57,802 nt of DNA from Gemmatimonadota bacterium (GCA_021298835.1 JAJTHG010000012.1:1-57802), one strand, 5' to 3'; shown: positions 39,217 through 49,432, counted from the stretch's first letter. Notes: generated by a model not told the origin, from the sequence alone. Translations and numbers: made by a program.

Positions 39217-40464
39217 TCATGTCCCCCGGGATCCGGCCGCCGCGATCGCGGCGCGCCGCGCCGCCACCTGTCGCAGCCGCTCGAGTTCCTGCACCTGCAG
39301 CCGGCTCGCCGCCGGACTCACCAGCCGCCCGCGATCGAGCCAGAAGGCCACGACCGCCACGACCGCCACGTTCACGCCGAAGAGCGTCGCGACGTACGCG
39401 CCGCCGCGGCCGATCCCGACCGCGTCGAGCGCCAGCAGCACCGACGCGATCAGCACGATGTACGCGAGCAGCAGCGGCAGCAGCACCCGCCAGCCCAGCG
39501 CCATCAGCTGGTCGTAGCGGAAGCGGGGCAGCGTCCACCGCACCCAGATGAAGAAGAACAGCCAGAAGAGGGTCTTCGCGTAGAGCATCGCGAACGTCGC
39601 CGCGCTCTTCAGCGCGCTCGGCGCGCCGGTCGAGTCCCACGTCGTGAACGGGATGTCCCAGCCGCCGAGGAACAGGGTCGAGATGAAGGCGCCCGCCGTC
39701 ATCATGTTGGCGTACTCGGCGATCATGAACATCGAGTACTTCATCGCCGAGTATTCCGTGTGGTACCCCGCGACCAGTTCGCTCTCGGCCTCCGGCAGGT
39801 CGAACGGGAGCCGGTTGGTCTCCGCGAAGGCGCTGACGAGGAACGTCAGGAAGGCGACCGACAGCAGCACCGCGTTCCACGACGTCGCCTGCTGCTGCGC
39901 GACGATGTCCCCCATCGCAACGTTCCCCGCGAGCAGCAGCACCGGGATCGTGCTCAGCCCCATGGCGATCTCGTAGCTGACCATCTGCGCGCTCGAGCGC
40001 AGCCCGCCGAGCAGCGAGTACTTGTTGTTGCTCGACCACCCGGCGAGCGTGATGCCGTAGACGCCCAGCGACGAGATCGCGAGGATGAACAGGAAGCCGA
40101 CGGGCAGGTCCGCCACCGCGAGCGAGATCGTCCCCCACGGCGTCGGGAGCGGCGCCCCCCACGGGATCACCGCCCACGTCACGAACGCCGGGACGAACGC
40201 CAGCGCCGGTGCCAGCACGAAGAGCCACGGACTCGCGCTCCCCGGGATCGTCTCCTCCTTCAGCAGGTTCTTGATCCCGTCGGCGATCGGCTGGAAGAGC
40301 CCCTGCGGCCCGACCCGGTTCGGGCCGTGCCGGTCCTGGATCCACGCCGAGATCCGGCGCTCCGCCAGCGTCGTGTAGGCGACGGTGCCGAGGTAAACGA
40401 CGAAGATCGCCAGCAGCTTCGCGAAGGACAGCGCCACCCAGGCCAGCCCCGTGGGTTCGCTCAT
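39217..40464 (-). CDS. nuoH: NADH-quinone oxidoreductase subunit H
   Basis: A 415-residue, eight-helix subunit forming the quinone pocket. Diagnostic segments are ERRISAWIQDRHGPNRVGP, the acidic loop AETNRLPFDLPEAESELVAG and the ending RWTLPRFRYDQLM. The ATG at 40464 overlaps the nuoG stop by one base; an adjacent GTG at 40467 is an alternative start. Confidence 0.98.
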   Translation of the reverse strand: MSEPTGLAWVALSFAKLLAIFVVYLGTVAYTTLAERRISAWIQDRHGPNRVGPQGLFQPIADGIKNLLKEETIPGSASPWLFVLAPALAFVPAFVTWAVIPWGAPLPTPWGTISLAVADLPVGFLFILAISSLGVYGITLAGWSSNNKYSLLGGLRSSAQMVSYEIAMGLSTIPVLLLAGNVAMGDIVAQQQATSWNAVLLSVAFLTFLVSAFAETNRLPFDLPEAESELVAGYHTEYSAMKYSMFMIAEYANMMTAGAFISTLFLGGWDIPFTTWDSTGAPSALKSAATFAMLYAKTLFWLFFFIWVRWTLPRFRYDQLMALGWRVLLPLLLAYIVLIASVLLALDAVGIGRGGAYVATLFGVNVAVVAVVAFWLDRGRLVSPAASRLQVQELERLRQVAARRAAIAAAGSRGT

Positions 40465-42077
40465 CACGACGTCCCCCCCGCCGGGGCGGCGTCCAGCACC
40501 GGCAGGCCGCGCAGGCCCAGCCCGGCGTACGTGAGCCCGCCGAACGCCGGGTGGTCGCCCGCCAGCGCGGCGAACACGTCGGCCGGCAGCATCGGCGCCC
40601 GCCCCCGGCCCATCGCCTCGGCGACGTCACCCAGCACGCTCCACGTCGGACGCGCCTCGCCGGGCGCGGCTTTGGCCTGCAGGAACCGCTGCACGCGCCC
40701 CCGCAGGTTGGTGAACGTCCCCTCCTCCTCGGCCACGTTGCAGGTCGGCAGCGCCACCGCCACGCGCGACACCAGCTCCCCGGGGAGCGTCGTCCCGATC
40801 ACGACGATCTCCCCCGCCCGGTCGAGCGCGGCGAGGTCCAACCCGGCCAGATCGTGGTCGGCAACCAGCAGCGTGTCCCCGGCCTGCAGCGCGGCCAGCG
40901 GCTGGTCGTGCCGGGCGAAGCCCATGAGCTCGGCGCCGCGGCCGTTCGGGGCGCGGTCCGCGCGCAGCGCGAGATCCGGCGCGCCGGCCAGCGGTGCCTC
41001 CGGACCCGTCTCGACGCGGAACACCCCCTCGCCCCCGGGACCGCGGATGCGGGACAGCAGGTAGAGCGCCTCGTTCGAGAGCCCCGCCGACGCCAGCACG
41101 ACCAGCCGCGGGGCCGCCGCGAGGGTGCGCGCGGCGGCGGCGATGGCCTGCTCCCAGGCGGCCGGCACCAGGACGCCCGCCTCGCCGCGCACGAGCGGCA
41201 CCTCGAGCCGGTCGCGCCGGTTCATCCAGCGGTAGTGCAGGCGCCCGGTCTCGCAGGCGTAGTACTGGTTGACGGCGGTGTTGCTGCGCGGCTTGACGCG
41301 CACGACGACGTTGTCCCGGGTCTCGAGCACGACGTTGCAGCCCTGGCTGCAGCCGGTGCAGACCGACGCCGAGCGGTCGAGCTCCCACGCGCGCGCCTTG
41401 TTGAGGAAGTCCTTCGAGAGGAGCGCGCCGACCGGGCAGAGGTCCACCACGTTCCCCGCCCACGCGTGGGTGAGGTCGTGCCCTTCCGCCTTGCCGATGA
41501 AGGCGCGGTCGCCGCGTTCGGAGACGTTGAGCACCGGGTCCTGCGCGACGTCGCTCATGAAGCGGACGCACCGCGTGCACAGGATGCAGCGGTTCGGAAC
41601 GTACAGGACGTCGCCGCCGAAGTCCTCGACGGGGTTGAAGCGCTTCGGCTCGCGGTAGCGCGAGTCGGCGCGCCCCTCCTGGAAGGTGTAGTCCTGCAGC
41701 TCGCACTCGCCGGCCTGGTCGCAGATGGGGCAGTCGAGCGGGTGGTTGATGAGCAGGAACTCGAGGACTCCCTCGCGGGCCTTCTTCGCCTTCTCGTTGT
41801 GCACGTGCACGACCTGGCCGTCGGCGACGGCCGTCGCGCAGGCCGGGGCGAGCTTGGGGAACTTCTCGACGTCCACCAGGCACATGCGGCAGACGCCGGC
41901 CACGGGCAGGCCGGGGTGATAGCAGTAGTGCGGGACGAGCACCCCGGCCTGCTTGGCGGCCTCGAGGATGCTCGTGCCCGGCGGCACCTCGACCGGGATG
42001 CCCTCGATCGTCAGCCGGACGGTGCTTGGCGGGGGCGGCGGCGAGGCGGGCGCGGCCGGGCTGGCGGGGGCCGTCAC
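40464..42077 (-). CDS. nuoG: NADH-quinone oxidoreductase subunit G, compact form
   Basis: A 537-residue protein, much shorter than E. coli NuoG (about 900). The N-terminal cluster-binding part is complete: 2Fe-2S ligands around CYHPGLPVAGVCRMC, the His/Cys motif HPLDCPICDQAGEC, and the 4Fe-4S set starting CILCTRC and ending DLCPVG. A C-x2-C-x3-C-x27-C motif (CTGCSQGC ... YYAC) is also present, as for cluster N7. The molybdopterin-like domain that follows is heavily reduced. GTG start overlaps nuoF (GTGA). Confidence 0.93.
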   Translation of the reverse strand: MTAPASPAAPASPPPPPSTVRLTIEGIPVEVPPGTSILEAAKQAGVLVPHYCYHPGLPVAGVCRMCLVDVEKFPKLAPACATAVADGQVVHVHNEKAKKAREGVLEFLLINHPLDCPICDQAGECELQDYTFQEGRADSRYREPKRFNPVEDFGGDVLYVPNRCILCTRCVRFMSDVAQDPVLNVSERGDRAFIGKAEGHDLTHAWAGNVVDLCPVGALLSKDFLNKARAWELDRSASVCTGCSQGCNVVLETRDNVVVRVKPRSNTAVNQYYACETGRLHYRWMNRRDRLEVPLVRGEAGVLVPAAWEQAIAAAARTLAAAPRLVVLASAGLSNEALYLLSRIRGPGGEGVFRVETGPEAPLAGAPDLALRADRAPNGRGAELMGFARHDQPLAALQAGDTLLVADHDLAGLDLAALDRAGEIVVIGTTLPGELVSRVAVALPTCNVAEEEGTFTNLRGRVQRFLQAKAAPGEARPTWSVLGDVAEAMGRGRAPMLPADVFAALAGDHPAFGGLTYAGLGLRGLPVLDAAPAGGTS

Positions 42078-43426
42078 GGGGCGCTCCCGGCGGCGGCGGG
42101 CGTGAGCCCGGTGGGATAGGCCGAGGGGACGAACGCCTTCCCCTGCTTCTTGCCGATCTTCGCTTCGAACTCGTGCCGGAACTTCCGGAGCCCGCTCGCC
42201 ACCGGGGTGGCGCACGAGTCGGACAGCACGCAAATGGTCTTGCCGCTCATCTGTTCGCCGATCTCGAGCAGGGTGTCGAGGTCCTCGAAGCTCCCCTCGC
42301 CACGGCAGATGCGCTCGAGGATCCTCGTCGTCCACGCGGTGCCCTCGCGGCACTGCGAGCACTGCGCGCAGCTCTCGTGGGCGTAGAAGCGCGCGAGGCG
42401 CGCGATCTGCCGCGGCATGTCGGCGGTGTCGTCGAAGACGATCACGCCGCCGGAGCCGAGGAGCGTGCCCGCGGCCGCCATCCCCTCGTAGTCCATGAAG
42501 ACGGCCTCGCACTCCTCGGCCGTGAGGATCGGTACCGAGGATCCGCCGGGGATCACCGCCTTGATGCGCCGCCCGTCCGGGGCCCCGCCGCAGAGCTCCC
42601 AGAGGAAGTCCTTGAACGGGAAGCCGAGCGTCACCTCGTAGTTGCCCGGGCGTGCCACGTTGCCGCAGACCGAGAAGAGCTTGGTGCCGGTGCTCTTGGG
42701 GTTGTCGGGCCGCCCCATCGCCTTGTACCACTCGGCGCCCCGTCGGACGACGTGCGCCGCGGCGGTGAGCGTCTCGACGTTGTTGATCGTCGTCGGCTTG
42801 CCGAACAGGCCGGCGACCGCCGGGAACGGCGGCTTGATGCGGGGGTTGCCGCGCTTGCCCTCGAGCGAGTTCATGAGGGCGGTTTCCTCGCCGCAGATGT
42901 AGGCGCCGGCGCCCTTGTGGACGTGGATGTCGAGCCGCCGGCCCGTGCCCATCGCGTTCGCGCCGAGGATCCCTGCGGCGTAGGCCTCGCGCACCGCAGC
43001 GGTGACCGCCTCGAGGGGCTCGGTGAACTCGCCGCGGATGTAGATGTAGCCGGTCTCGGCGTAGATCGCGTGCATCGCGGTCGCGACGCCCTCGACGAGG
43101 GCGTGCGGCGTCCAGCGCATGATCTCGCGGTCCTTGAAGGTGCCGGGCTCCGACTCGTCGCCGTTGCAGCAGAGGTAGTGCGGCTTGCCGTCGGGCTTCA
43201 TGAACGACCACTTGATGCCCGCCGGGAAGCCGGCACCGCCGCGGCCGCGCAGCCCCGAGTCCTTGACGACGTTCTGCACGGCGACCGGGTCCATCGCCAG
43301 CGCCTGCTCGAGTGCCTGATAGCCGCCGCGGGCCTTCCAGCCGGCGAGGGTGCGGGCCGCCGGGTCGCCGAAGTGCTCGCTGAGCACGGGGGTCTCGCGC
43401 GGGTGCCGCGGATGCGGGTAGCCCAT
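42074..43426 (-). CDS. nuoF: NADH-quinone oxidoreductase subunit F
   Basis: A 450-residue NADH- and FMN-binding subunit with nucleotide loop GRGGAGFPAGIKW, FMN segment GDESEPGTFKDRE, and cluster N3 ligands ESCAQCSQCREGT plus a later Cys in SDSCATP. It accepts hydride from NADH. ATG start overlaps the nuoE stop by one base. Confidence 0.98.
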   Translation of the reverse strand: MGYPHPRHPRETPVLSEHFGDPAARTLAGWKARGGYQALEQALAMDPVAVQNVVKDSGLRGRGGAGFPAGIKWSFMKPDGKPHYLCCNGDESEPGTFKDREIMRWTPHALVEGVATAMHAIYAETGYIYIRGEFTEPLEAVTAAVREAYAAGILGANAMGTGRRLDIHVHKGAGAYICGEETALMNSLEGKRGNPRIKPPFPAVAGLFGKPTTINNVETLTAAAHVVRRGAEWYKAMGRPDNPKSTGTKLFSVCGNVARPGNYEVTLGFPFKDFLWELCGGAPDGRRIKAVIPGGSSVPILTAEECEAVFMDYEGMAAAGTLLGSGGVIVFDDTADMPRQIARLARFYAHESCAQCSQCREGTAWTTRILERICRGEGSFEDLDTLLEIGEQMSGKTICVLSDSCATPVASGLRKFRHEFEAKIGKKQGKAFVPSAYPTGLTPAAAGSAP

Positions 43427-43971
43427 CAGTCGCACTCCTCGAGGACGTCGGGCACCGCGTCGGGGGTCACCGACTCGAGGAACCGCGAGTTGATCATCAC
43501 CGGGGTCGCGAAGCCGCACGCCCCCAGGCACTCCACCTCGATCACCGTGAACCGTCCATCGTCGCTCGTCACCCCCAGCTCGCCGCAGCCGGTGTGGCGC
43601 AGGAAGGCGTTCACCACGTCCTCCGCCCCGCACAGGTTGCACGGCGTCGTGGTGCACACCTGGATGAAGTGCTTCCCCACCGGGTGCTGGTGGTACATGG
43701 TGTAGAACGTCAGCACGCCGCGCACGTGCGCCGCGCTCACGCCGAGCACCTGCGCCACCTCCTCGACGGCGCCGTCGCTCACCCAGCCGCGCGCCTCCTG
43801 GATCATCCACAGTGCGGGCAGCAGCGCCGCCTGTCGGCTGGGATAGCGGGCGCAGAGGGTCTCGAGCTCGTCGCGCGCGGCACCGGTGAACACCGGCTGG
43901 TACGGCGCGTCGTCGTGCCCGTGGGCCGGGGTCGTGGCCAGCTTCGCGCCGGCCGAGGGTCCGTACGTCAT
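43426..43971 (-). CDS. nuoE: NADH-quinone oxidoreductase subunit E
   Basis: A 181-residue thioredoxin-like 2Fe-2S subunit (cluster N1a) with ligands in VCTTTPCNLCG and VECLGACGFAP-type sequence (ECLGACGFATP). The first ~20 residues are an extra flexible stretch. It lies between nuoD (seven bases) and nuoF. Confidence 0.96.
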   Translation of the reverse strand: MTYGPSAGAKLATTPAHGHDDAPYQPVFTGAARDELETLCARYPSRQAALLPALWMIQEARGWVSDGAVEEVAQVLGVSAAHVRGVLTFYTMYHQHPVGKHFIQVCTTTPCNLCGAEDVVNAFLRHTGCGELGVTSDDGRFTVIEVECLGACGFATPVMINSRFLESVTPDAVPDVLEECD

Positions 43972-43978
43972 GCGGCGG

Positions 43979-45292
43979 TCACCGGTCGATCTCCCCCATG
44001 ACGATGTCGATGCTCGCGTTGATCGCGATCACGTCCGAGAGCAGGTGGCCCTCGACCATCTTCGGGATGGCCGAGAGGTTCACGAACGACGGCGGGCGGA
44101 TGCGCCACCGGACGGGCTTCGACGTGCCGTCGCTCACGAGGTAGTAGCCCTTCTCCCCCTTGGGACTCTCGACCGGCACGTAGCACTCGCCGATCGGGGG
44201 CCGCGGGCCCTCCATGACGAGCTTGAAGTGATGGATCATGCTCTCCATCCCGCTCGTCGCCTTGTGCTTCGGCGGCAGGATCACCCGCGGGTCGTCCACG
44301 TTCACCGGCCCGTCGGGCAGTCGCCGCATCGCCTGCTCGAGGATCCGCACGCTCTGCCGGAGCTCCTCCATGCGGACGAGGTAGCGGTCGTACACGTCGC
44401 CGGCCGTCCCCACGGGGACGTCGAAGTCGTACGTCTCGTAGTCGAGGTAGGGCTCGTCCTTGCGCACGTCGTAGGCGACGCCGCTGGCCCGCAGCATGGG
44501 GCCCGAGAGCCCGTGGTTGACCGCCTCCGCCGCGCCCATCGCGCCCAGCCCGAGCGTGCGGCCGACCCAGATGCCGTTCTTCGTGAGCATCCGGTCCACC
44601 TCGTCGATCGTCCGGGGGAACGTGCGCACGAAGTTGCGGAGCCCGTCGAGCCAGCCGTCGGGGAGGTCCGCCGCCATGCCGCCGACGCGGGTCGCGCTGG
44701 TCGTCAGCCGCGCCCCCACCCAGCCCTCGAGCAGGTTGTAGACGTTCTCGCGTTCCTGGAACGCCCAGAGGAACGGCGTGAAGGCCCCGATGTCGATCGC
44801 GGTCGTGCCGACCCACACGAGATGGCTGATGATGCGCGAGAGCTCCATCGCGATCACCCGCAGCACCGTGCAGCGCGGCGTGATCTCGATGCCGAAGAGC
44901 CGCTCGGCCGACAGGACAAACGCGACGTTGTTGCCGATCGAGTTGAGATAGTCCTCGCGATCGGTCCACGGGATGATCTGGTTGTACTGGCGGTACTCGC
45001 CGATCTTCTCGAAGCCGCAGTGCAGATAGCCGATGTGCGGCGTGCACCGTACCACCGTCTCGCCGTCGAGCTCGAGCACCAGCCGCAGCACGCCGTGCGT
45101 CGCCGGGTGCTGGGGGCCGATGTTGATCAGCATGTGCTCGCCGCCCAGGTCCGGCTCCACCGCGGGAAGCGCGGCCCCCACCGGCACCAGGTGGCCGGCC
45201 GTGTCCACCGCCAGCGGCACGCGCTGCGGGGTGCCGTCCGGGGCCAGCCCGGTGGTCGAGAGCTGGACCTCGATCGTGCGCGTGCCGCTCAT
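43979..45292 (-). CDS. nuoD: NADH-quinone oxidoreductase subunit D
   Basis: A 437-residue subunit related to the large subunit of NiFe hydrogenase. Quinone-site segments are GPQHPATHGVLRL and GLSGPMLRASGVAYDVRK; the C-terminus ends as usual in VMGEIDR. About 40 extra residues precede the conserved start. ATG overlaps the nuoC stop as ATGA. NuoC and NuoD are separate here, unlike the E. coli fusion. Confidence 0.98.
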   Translation of the reverse strand: MSGTRTIEVQLSTTGLAPDGTPQRVPLAVDTAGHLVPVGAALPAVEPDLGGEHMLINIGPQHPATHGVLRLVLELDGETVVRCTPHIGYLHCGFEKIGEYRQYNQIIPWTDREDYLNSIGNNVAFVLSAERLFGIEITPRCTVLRVIAMELSRIISHLVWVGTTAIDIGAFTPFLWAFQERENVYNLLEGWVGARLTTSATRVGGMAADLPDGWLDGLRNFVRTFPRTIDEVDRMLTKNGIWVGRTLGLGAMGAAEAVNHGLSGPMLRASGVAYDVRKDEPYLDYETYDFDVPVGTAGDVYDRYLVRMEELRQSVRILEQAMRRLPDGPVNVDDPRVILPPKHKATSGMESMIHHFKLVMEGPRPPIGECYVPVESPKGEKGYYLVSDGTSKPVRWRIRPPSFVNLSAIPKMVEGHLLSDVIAINASIDIVMGEIDR

Positions 45293-45990
45293 TCGCCCGT
45301 GCGCTCCCCGGCGGCCAGCCGTTCCTGCACGTCCCGGGGCAGGTCGCCGAAGGCCTCGGCGACCGTGAGTTCGTTCATGGAGTAGTGCGCCTCGGGGTTC
45401 GCCGCGAGCGCCTGGCGCAGCTGCTCGCTCCGCGAGAACCGGCCGCGCAGCGGAAAGTCCTTCCGGAGGGGATGTCCCTCGCGGTACTGCTCCCACATGA
45501 GGATGCGCCGCAGGTCGGGGTGGCCGTCGAAGCCGATGCCGAACATGTCGTACACCTCGCGCTCGAGCCAGTCGGCACTCTGGTAAACGGGCACGACACT
45601 GGGCACCGAGAGCGGCCCCTCCGGCGCGAGCTCGACCTTCAGGCGGAGGAACCGCCGATGCGGCAGCGAGCGCAGGTGCCAGACGACCTGCAGCGGCTGC
45701 CCCGCGTCGCGGAACTCCACCGCCGTGACGTCCACCAGATAGTCGTAGCGCTGGTGCGGGTCTGCATGCAGCCACCGGACGACGTCGAGCAGCCGCTCGC
45801 GCGCGACGAAGGCCGTCGTCTCGCCCCAGACGACCTCGCTCCGGCCGATGGCCCCGCCGAACTGCGCGCGGAGCGCGGCTACCGAGGGATTCTCGGCGCC
45901 GCCGCGGTGCGGCACCCGGCGAGGCGTCGCGGGGGCCGGGGCATCGGCGGGCAACGCGCCCCCCGCCGTGATGACGCGCGCGTCGCTCAC
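45289..45990 (-). CDS. nuoC: NADH-quinone oxidoreductase subunit C
   Basis: A 233-residue cofactor-free subunit of the peripheral arm. The 30-kDa signature lies in [20 protein letters not shown] and is followed by HPLRKDFPL. The first ~30 residues are a low-complexity extension. GTG start overlaps nuoB as GTGA. Confidence 0.95.
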   Translation of the reverse strand: MSDARVITAGGALPADAPAPATPRRVPHRGGAENPSVAALRAQFGGAIGRSEVVWGETTAFVARERLLDVVRWLHADPHQRYDYLVDVTAVEFRDAGQPLQVVWHLRSLPHRRFLRLKVELAPEGPLSVPSVVPVYQSADWLEREVYDMFGIGFDGHPDLRRILMWEQYREGHPLRKDFPLRGRFSRSEQLRQALAANPEAHYSMNELTVAEAFGDLPRDVQERLAAGERTGE

Positions 45991-46625
45991 GGAGCCGACC
46001 GGGTCTGGTGCACCGAGTTGCCGAACGGCTCCGAGAGCTCGTCGATGCGCGATGGCGGGATGTAGAGCCGGCTCGTCGGGTCCGGCTCCACGTCGGGGCG
46101 CGTGGCGTCGTTCCGCAGGCGCTCCCCCATGACCTTCTTCTGCAGGAGCATGATGCCGTACATGAGCGCCTCGGGGCGCGGCGGGCAGCCCGGCACGTAC
46201 ACGTCCACGGGAATGATCGTGTCGATGCCCTGCACCACGGCGTAGGTGTCGAACATCCCGCCGGTCGAGGCGCACGCCCCCATCGAGATCACCCACTTCG
46301 GGTTCGGCATCTGCTGGTAGATGCGGCGCAGCACCGGCGCGAGCTTGAGCGGCACGCGGCCAGCGCAGATCAGCACGTCCGCCTGGCGCGGGGTGAAGCC
46401 CATCTTCTCCATGCCGAAACGGGCGAGATCGTACTTGCTCGCCGCCGTCGCCATGAACTCGATGCCGCAGCACGCCGTGCCGAACGGCATCGGCCAGAGC
46501 GAGTTGGCCCGCGACCAGTTGACGAGGAAGTCGAGCCGGGTCGCGATCCAGCCCTCGCTGTTGGGGGCGTCGAGCGCAACGCTCGCACCACCGCCGCCGG
46601 TGGCCGGCACGGGGGTCAGTCCCAT
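45987..46625 (-). CDS. nuoB: NADH-quinone oxidoreductase subunit B
   Basis: A 212-residue subunit binding cluster N2, with the adjacent cysteine pair in [10 protein letters not shown], then GACASTGG and [10 protein letters not shown]. The ATG at 46625 overlaps the end of nuoA by ten bases. The C-terminal ~45 residues extend past the conserved fold. Confidence 0.97.
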   Translation of the reverse strand: MGLTPVPATGGGGASVALDAPNSEGWIATRLDFLVNWSRANSLWPMPFGTACCGIEFMATAASKYDLARFGMEKMGFTPRQADVLICAGRVPLKLAPVLRRIYQQMPNPKWVISMGACASTGGMFDTYAVVQGIDTIIPVDVYVPGCPPRPEALMYGIMLLQKKVMGERLRNDATRPDVEPDPTSRLYIPPSRIDELSEPFGNSVHQTRSAP

Positions 46626-47023
46626 TGCAGCGCTCCCTTCTTCCACACGTAGACGAAGCCCACGACGAGGATGGCCATGAACACCAGCATCTCCCCCAAC
46701 CCGAAGAACGAGACCGCGCCAGCCGGGCACGCCCCGTCCGCGAGCCGCGGCATCACGCACGACAGTTCGCGGTACAGCACCCCCCACGGAACGAGGAAGA
46801 CCGTCTCGATATCGAAGACGATGAACAGCATCGCCACGAGGTAGAACTTCACCGAGAAGCGGTCTCGCGCGTCGCCGAGGGGTGCGATGCCGCTCTCGTA
46901 CGGCTGCAGCTTCTCGGGCGTCGGCCGTCGCTTGTTGAGCAGGTGCGACGCGCCGATGATCAGCCCCGCGTTCGCGATGACGAACGCGAGGAGCAGGAGA
47001 ACCGGCAAGTACGCAGATGCCAT
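46616..47023 (-). CDS. nuoA: NADH-quinone oxidoreductase subunit A
   Basis: A 135-residue, three-helix subunit; the conserved loop [20 protein letters not shown] segment and [14 protein letters not shown] (seen as [16 protein letters not shown]) identify it. It is the first gene of the nuo operon. The start is the ATG at 47023, with AAGG about 12 bases upstream. Confidence 0.97.
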   Translation of the reverse strand: MASAYLPVLLLLAFVIANAGLIIGASHLLNKRRPTPEKLQPYESGIAPLGDARDRFSVKFYLVAMLFIVFDIETVFLVPWGVLYRELSCVMPRLADGACPAGAVSFFGLGEMLVFMAILVVGFVYVWKKGALQWD

Positions 47024-47037
47024 GGGGTTACGACCTT

Positions 47038-47051
47038 GTGAAAACTTTCAC
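47038..47051. promoter_or_regulatory. Palindrome in the nuoA leader (possible operator)
   Basis: The sequence gtgaaaactttcac is a 6-bp inverted repeat around a two-base centre. It lies between the predicted nuo transcription start and the nuoA ATG, where it could be an operator or a small RNA hairpin near the ribosome site. It is AT-rich compared with its surroundings. Confidence 0.4.
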
Positions 47052-47069
47052 GAGCCCGAGTCGGGACGA

Positions 47070-47099
47070 ACGATACCCCCCGGGCGGGTAGGGTGTCAA
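47070..47099 (-). promoter_or_regulatory. Predicted sigma70-like promoter of the nuo operon
   Basis: On the minus strand, -35 TTGACA (47094-47099, perfect), an 18-base spacer and -10 TATCGT (47070-47075). The -10 box is 46 bases upstream of the nuoA ATG, leaving a short leader of about 40 bases. This is the best promoter match seen in the window. Confidence 0.7.
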
Positions 47100-47303
47100 A
47101 TGGCGCGTGGTATCGCCGGTTACCCGTGTTGCCCCACCCGTTCGGGTAGGTCCGATCGGTCCGATGCAACCTCGACGCACCACCCGCTCCGATGGAACCG
47201 GCGTGCAAGATACCACTTTGCGCACCGTGCGACTCCCTGCGCACCTCGTGGTGCCGGTGAGCGCGCCCCACTGCCCGGCCGCATCAGCCCGGGGAAGGAC
47301 GTC

Positions 47304-48725
47304 CTACGGCGCCGTGCGCACGAGGAGCCGCCACCCGTGCGCGGGGACGGACACCCGGCCGCTCGCCATGACGTCCAGCGCCTCGCCCGAGAACGCGTCG
47401 CGATAGCGGCCCGGCGCGGTCAGCCCCGTCCACGTCACCGTCCGCGGCGCGTCGCCGAAGTTCGCCAGGACGACGACCGCACTGCCGGCGCGGGCACGCG
47501 AATATCCCACCACCCGCGCGCCTCCGTCGTGCGCCAGCCACTCGAGGGTCCCGCCCCACGCGCCGTTGTGCAGCGCCGGCGTGGCGTCCTTGAGCGTCGC
47601 GAGGGTGGCGTAGAACGGCGCCAGCGACGCCCCGCCCCACGCGATGGTGTCCTTGTCGAAGAAGCGGAGCCGCTTCGCGTTCGAGGCCTCCTGCCCCGAG
47701 TAGACGAGCGGGAACGCCCCCTCGAAGGTGCTGGCCAGCACGAAGGCCGCCCGGTGGTTGGCCCCCATGCGCTCGAACTCGGAGCCGTTCCAGGAGTTCT
47801 CGTCGTGGTTCGACGTGAAGAACATGCGGAACGCGCCCGCCGGGAACCGCTGCCGCTGCTGCCCGAGGTACGTCCCGAGTTCCCCCTGCCCCGCCTCGCC
47901 CTTCGCGACCTTGTTGAGCAGGTGGTGCAGTTCCCAACCGTAGGTGGCGTGGAAGCTCGCGTGGAGGGCCGGGTCCTCCCATTCGGCCAGCAGGAAGACG
48001 TCGGGCTTCGTCCGCACCAGCGAATCCCGGGCCGACGCCCAGAAGTCGTACGGCACGAAGCCGGCGACGTCGCAGCGGAAGCCGTCGAGCTTCGCCTGCT
48101 CGAGCCACCAGCGCATGCTGCGGATCATCTCGTCGCGCATCGCGGGACGGCCGTAGTCGAGGTCGGCGACGTCGGTCCAGTCGGTCTCCTTCCCCTTGTC
48201 GTCGATGGCGGTGGAGATGGAGCCGTCGGCGCGGCGGGTGTACCAGTCGGGATGGTCGGTGGTCCACCGGTGGTCGAACGCCGTGTGGTTGGCGACCCAG
48301 TCGAGGATGACGCGCATGCCGAGCGCGTGGGCCGAGTCCACGACGGCGCGGAAGTCGTCGAGGGTGCCGAACTCGGGATTGACCGCCGTGTAGTCGGCGA
48401 TGCTGTAGTAGGAGCCCAGCGAGCCCTTGCGGTTCCGCGTGCCGATCGGCTGGATCGGCATGAACCACAGGATGTCGGCCCCGGTGGCCCGGATGCGGGC
48501 CAGTTCCGGCAGGAGCGCGCGGAAGGTGCCGGCCGGCGTGTACTGCCGGGTGTTGACCTCGTAGATGGTGGCCGAGCGGGCCCAGTCCGGCGCGACGAGC
48601 GCCGGCGCGGGGGCGGTGGAGGCGTCGGCGGAGCGGGCGCTGGAGTCGGCGCGGGGGGCGCACGCCCCGACGAGGGCCAGCGCCGCGAGCGCCGACGCGA
48701 GGGGACGCAGGGATGGCACGGGCAT
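47304..48725 (-). CDS. Secreted alpha-amylase-family (GH13) lipoprotein
   Basis: A 473-residue glycoside hydrolase. The signal peptide ends in a lipobox (VGAC, Cys22), so it is likely membrane-anchored. The GH13 barrel shows ILDWVANH, the nucleophile region DGFRCDVAG, the acid/base region FLLAEWED and the transition-state Asp in [10 protein letters not shown]-terminal beta domain follows. It should cleave alpha-1,4-glucans or related oligosaccharides; exact specificity is not readable. Start at 48725 is chosen because the longer frame lacks a signal peptide. It is divergent from dcd. Confidence 0.9.
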   Translation of the reverse strand: MPVPSLRPLASALAALALVGACAPRADSSARSADASTAPAPALVAPDWARSATIYEVNTRQYTPAGTFRALLPELARIRATGADILWFMPIQPIGTRNRKGSLGSYYSIADYTAVNPEFGTLDDFRAVVDSAHALGMRVILDWVANHTAFDHRWTTDHPDWYTRRADGSISTAIDDKGKETDWTDVADLDYGRPAMRDEMIRSMRWWLEQAKLDGFRCDVAGFVPYDFWASARDSLVRTKPDVFLLAEWEDPALHASFHATYGWELHHLLNKVAKGEAGQGELGTYLGQQRQRFPAGAFRMFFTSNHDENSWNGSEFERMGANHRAAFVLASTFEGAFPLVYSGQEASNAKRLRFFDKDTIAWGGASLAPFYATLATLKDATPALHNGAWGGTLEWLAHDGGARVVGYSRARAGSAVVVLANFGDAPRTVTWTGLTAPGRYRDAFSGEALDVMASGRVSVPAHGWRLLVRTAP

Positions 48726-48834
48726 GGGCGGGAACGTATCCCGGGGACCGAGGTGGCGCACGACGCCCGACCGGCCAGATTTCCCGGGTGCGGCCCCGCG
48801 GCGGGCGCCGCCCTCCCCTTCGCCTTCCCGACTG

Positions 48835-49389
48835 ATGTCGATCCTGAACGACCGCCTGATCACCGAGTATGCCACGAAGCACGGAATGATCGAGCCCTTC
48901 GAGAACAGTCAGGTCCGGGCCGGGGTCATCTCGTACGGCGTGAGCGCCTACGGGTACGACATGCGGGTGGCGCGCGAGTTCAAGATCTTCACGAACGCCC
49001 TCTCGAGCATCGTGGACCCGAAGGCGTTCGATCCCAAGTCGTTCGTCGAGTTCGAGGGCGACGTGTGCATCGTGCCGCCGAACTCGTTCGCGCTGGCGCG
49101 ATCGGTCGAGTACTTCCGCATCCCGCGCGACATCATGACGATCACGGTCGGCAAGTCCACCTACGCGCGCTGCGGGATCATCACGAACGTCACGCCCTTC
49201 GAGCCGGAGTGGGAAGGCTACGTGACGCTCGAGATCTCGAACACGACGCCGCTGCCGGCGAAGATCTACGCGAACGAGGGGATCGCGCAGGTGCTGTTCT
49301 TCAAGGGAGCGGAGCCGCCGGTGGTGAGCTACAAGGACAAGAAGGGGAAGTATCAGGGGCAGGTGGGGGTGACGCTGCCGCGGCTGTAG
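48835..49389 (+). CDS. dcd: dCTP deaminase
   Basis: A 184-residue member of the dCTP deaminase/dUTPase fold, with [41 protein letters not shown] and the C-terminal segment [17 protein letters not shown]. It deaminates dCTP to dUTP (the bifunctional form that also makes dUMP cannot be excluded). It is the only gene on the plus strand. No strong ribosome site precedes the ATG, and the 109-base divergent spacer shows no clear promoter. Confidence 0.95.
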   Translation: MSILNDRLITEYATKHGMIEPFENSQVRAGVISYGVSAYGYDMRVAREFKIFTNALSSIVDPKAFDPKSFVEFEGDVCIVPPNSFALARSVEYFRIPRDIMTITVGKSTYARCGIITNVTPFEPEWEGYVTLEISNTTPLPAKIYANEGIAQVLFFKGAEPPVVSYKDKKGKYQGQVGVTLPRL

Positions 49390-49432
49390 CGGCGGCGGTC
49401 GGTCGCTCGTCGCCGTGGACCCCACGACTCGG

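Noticed and set aside
47107..47406. Small plus-strand gene upstream of nuoA
   Set aside because: It covers the nuo promoter and the 3' end of the amylase gene on the other strand, with no recognisable protein features.
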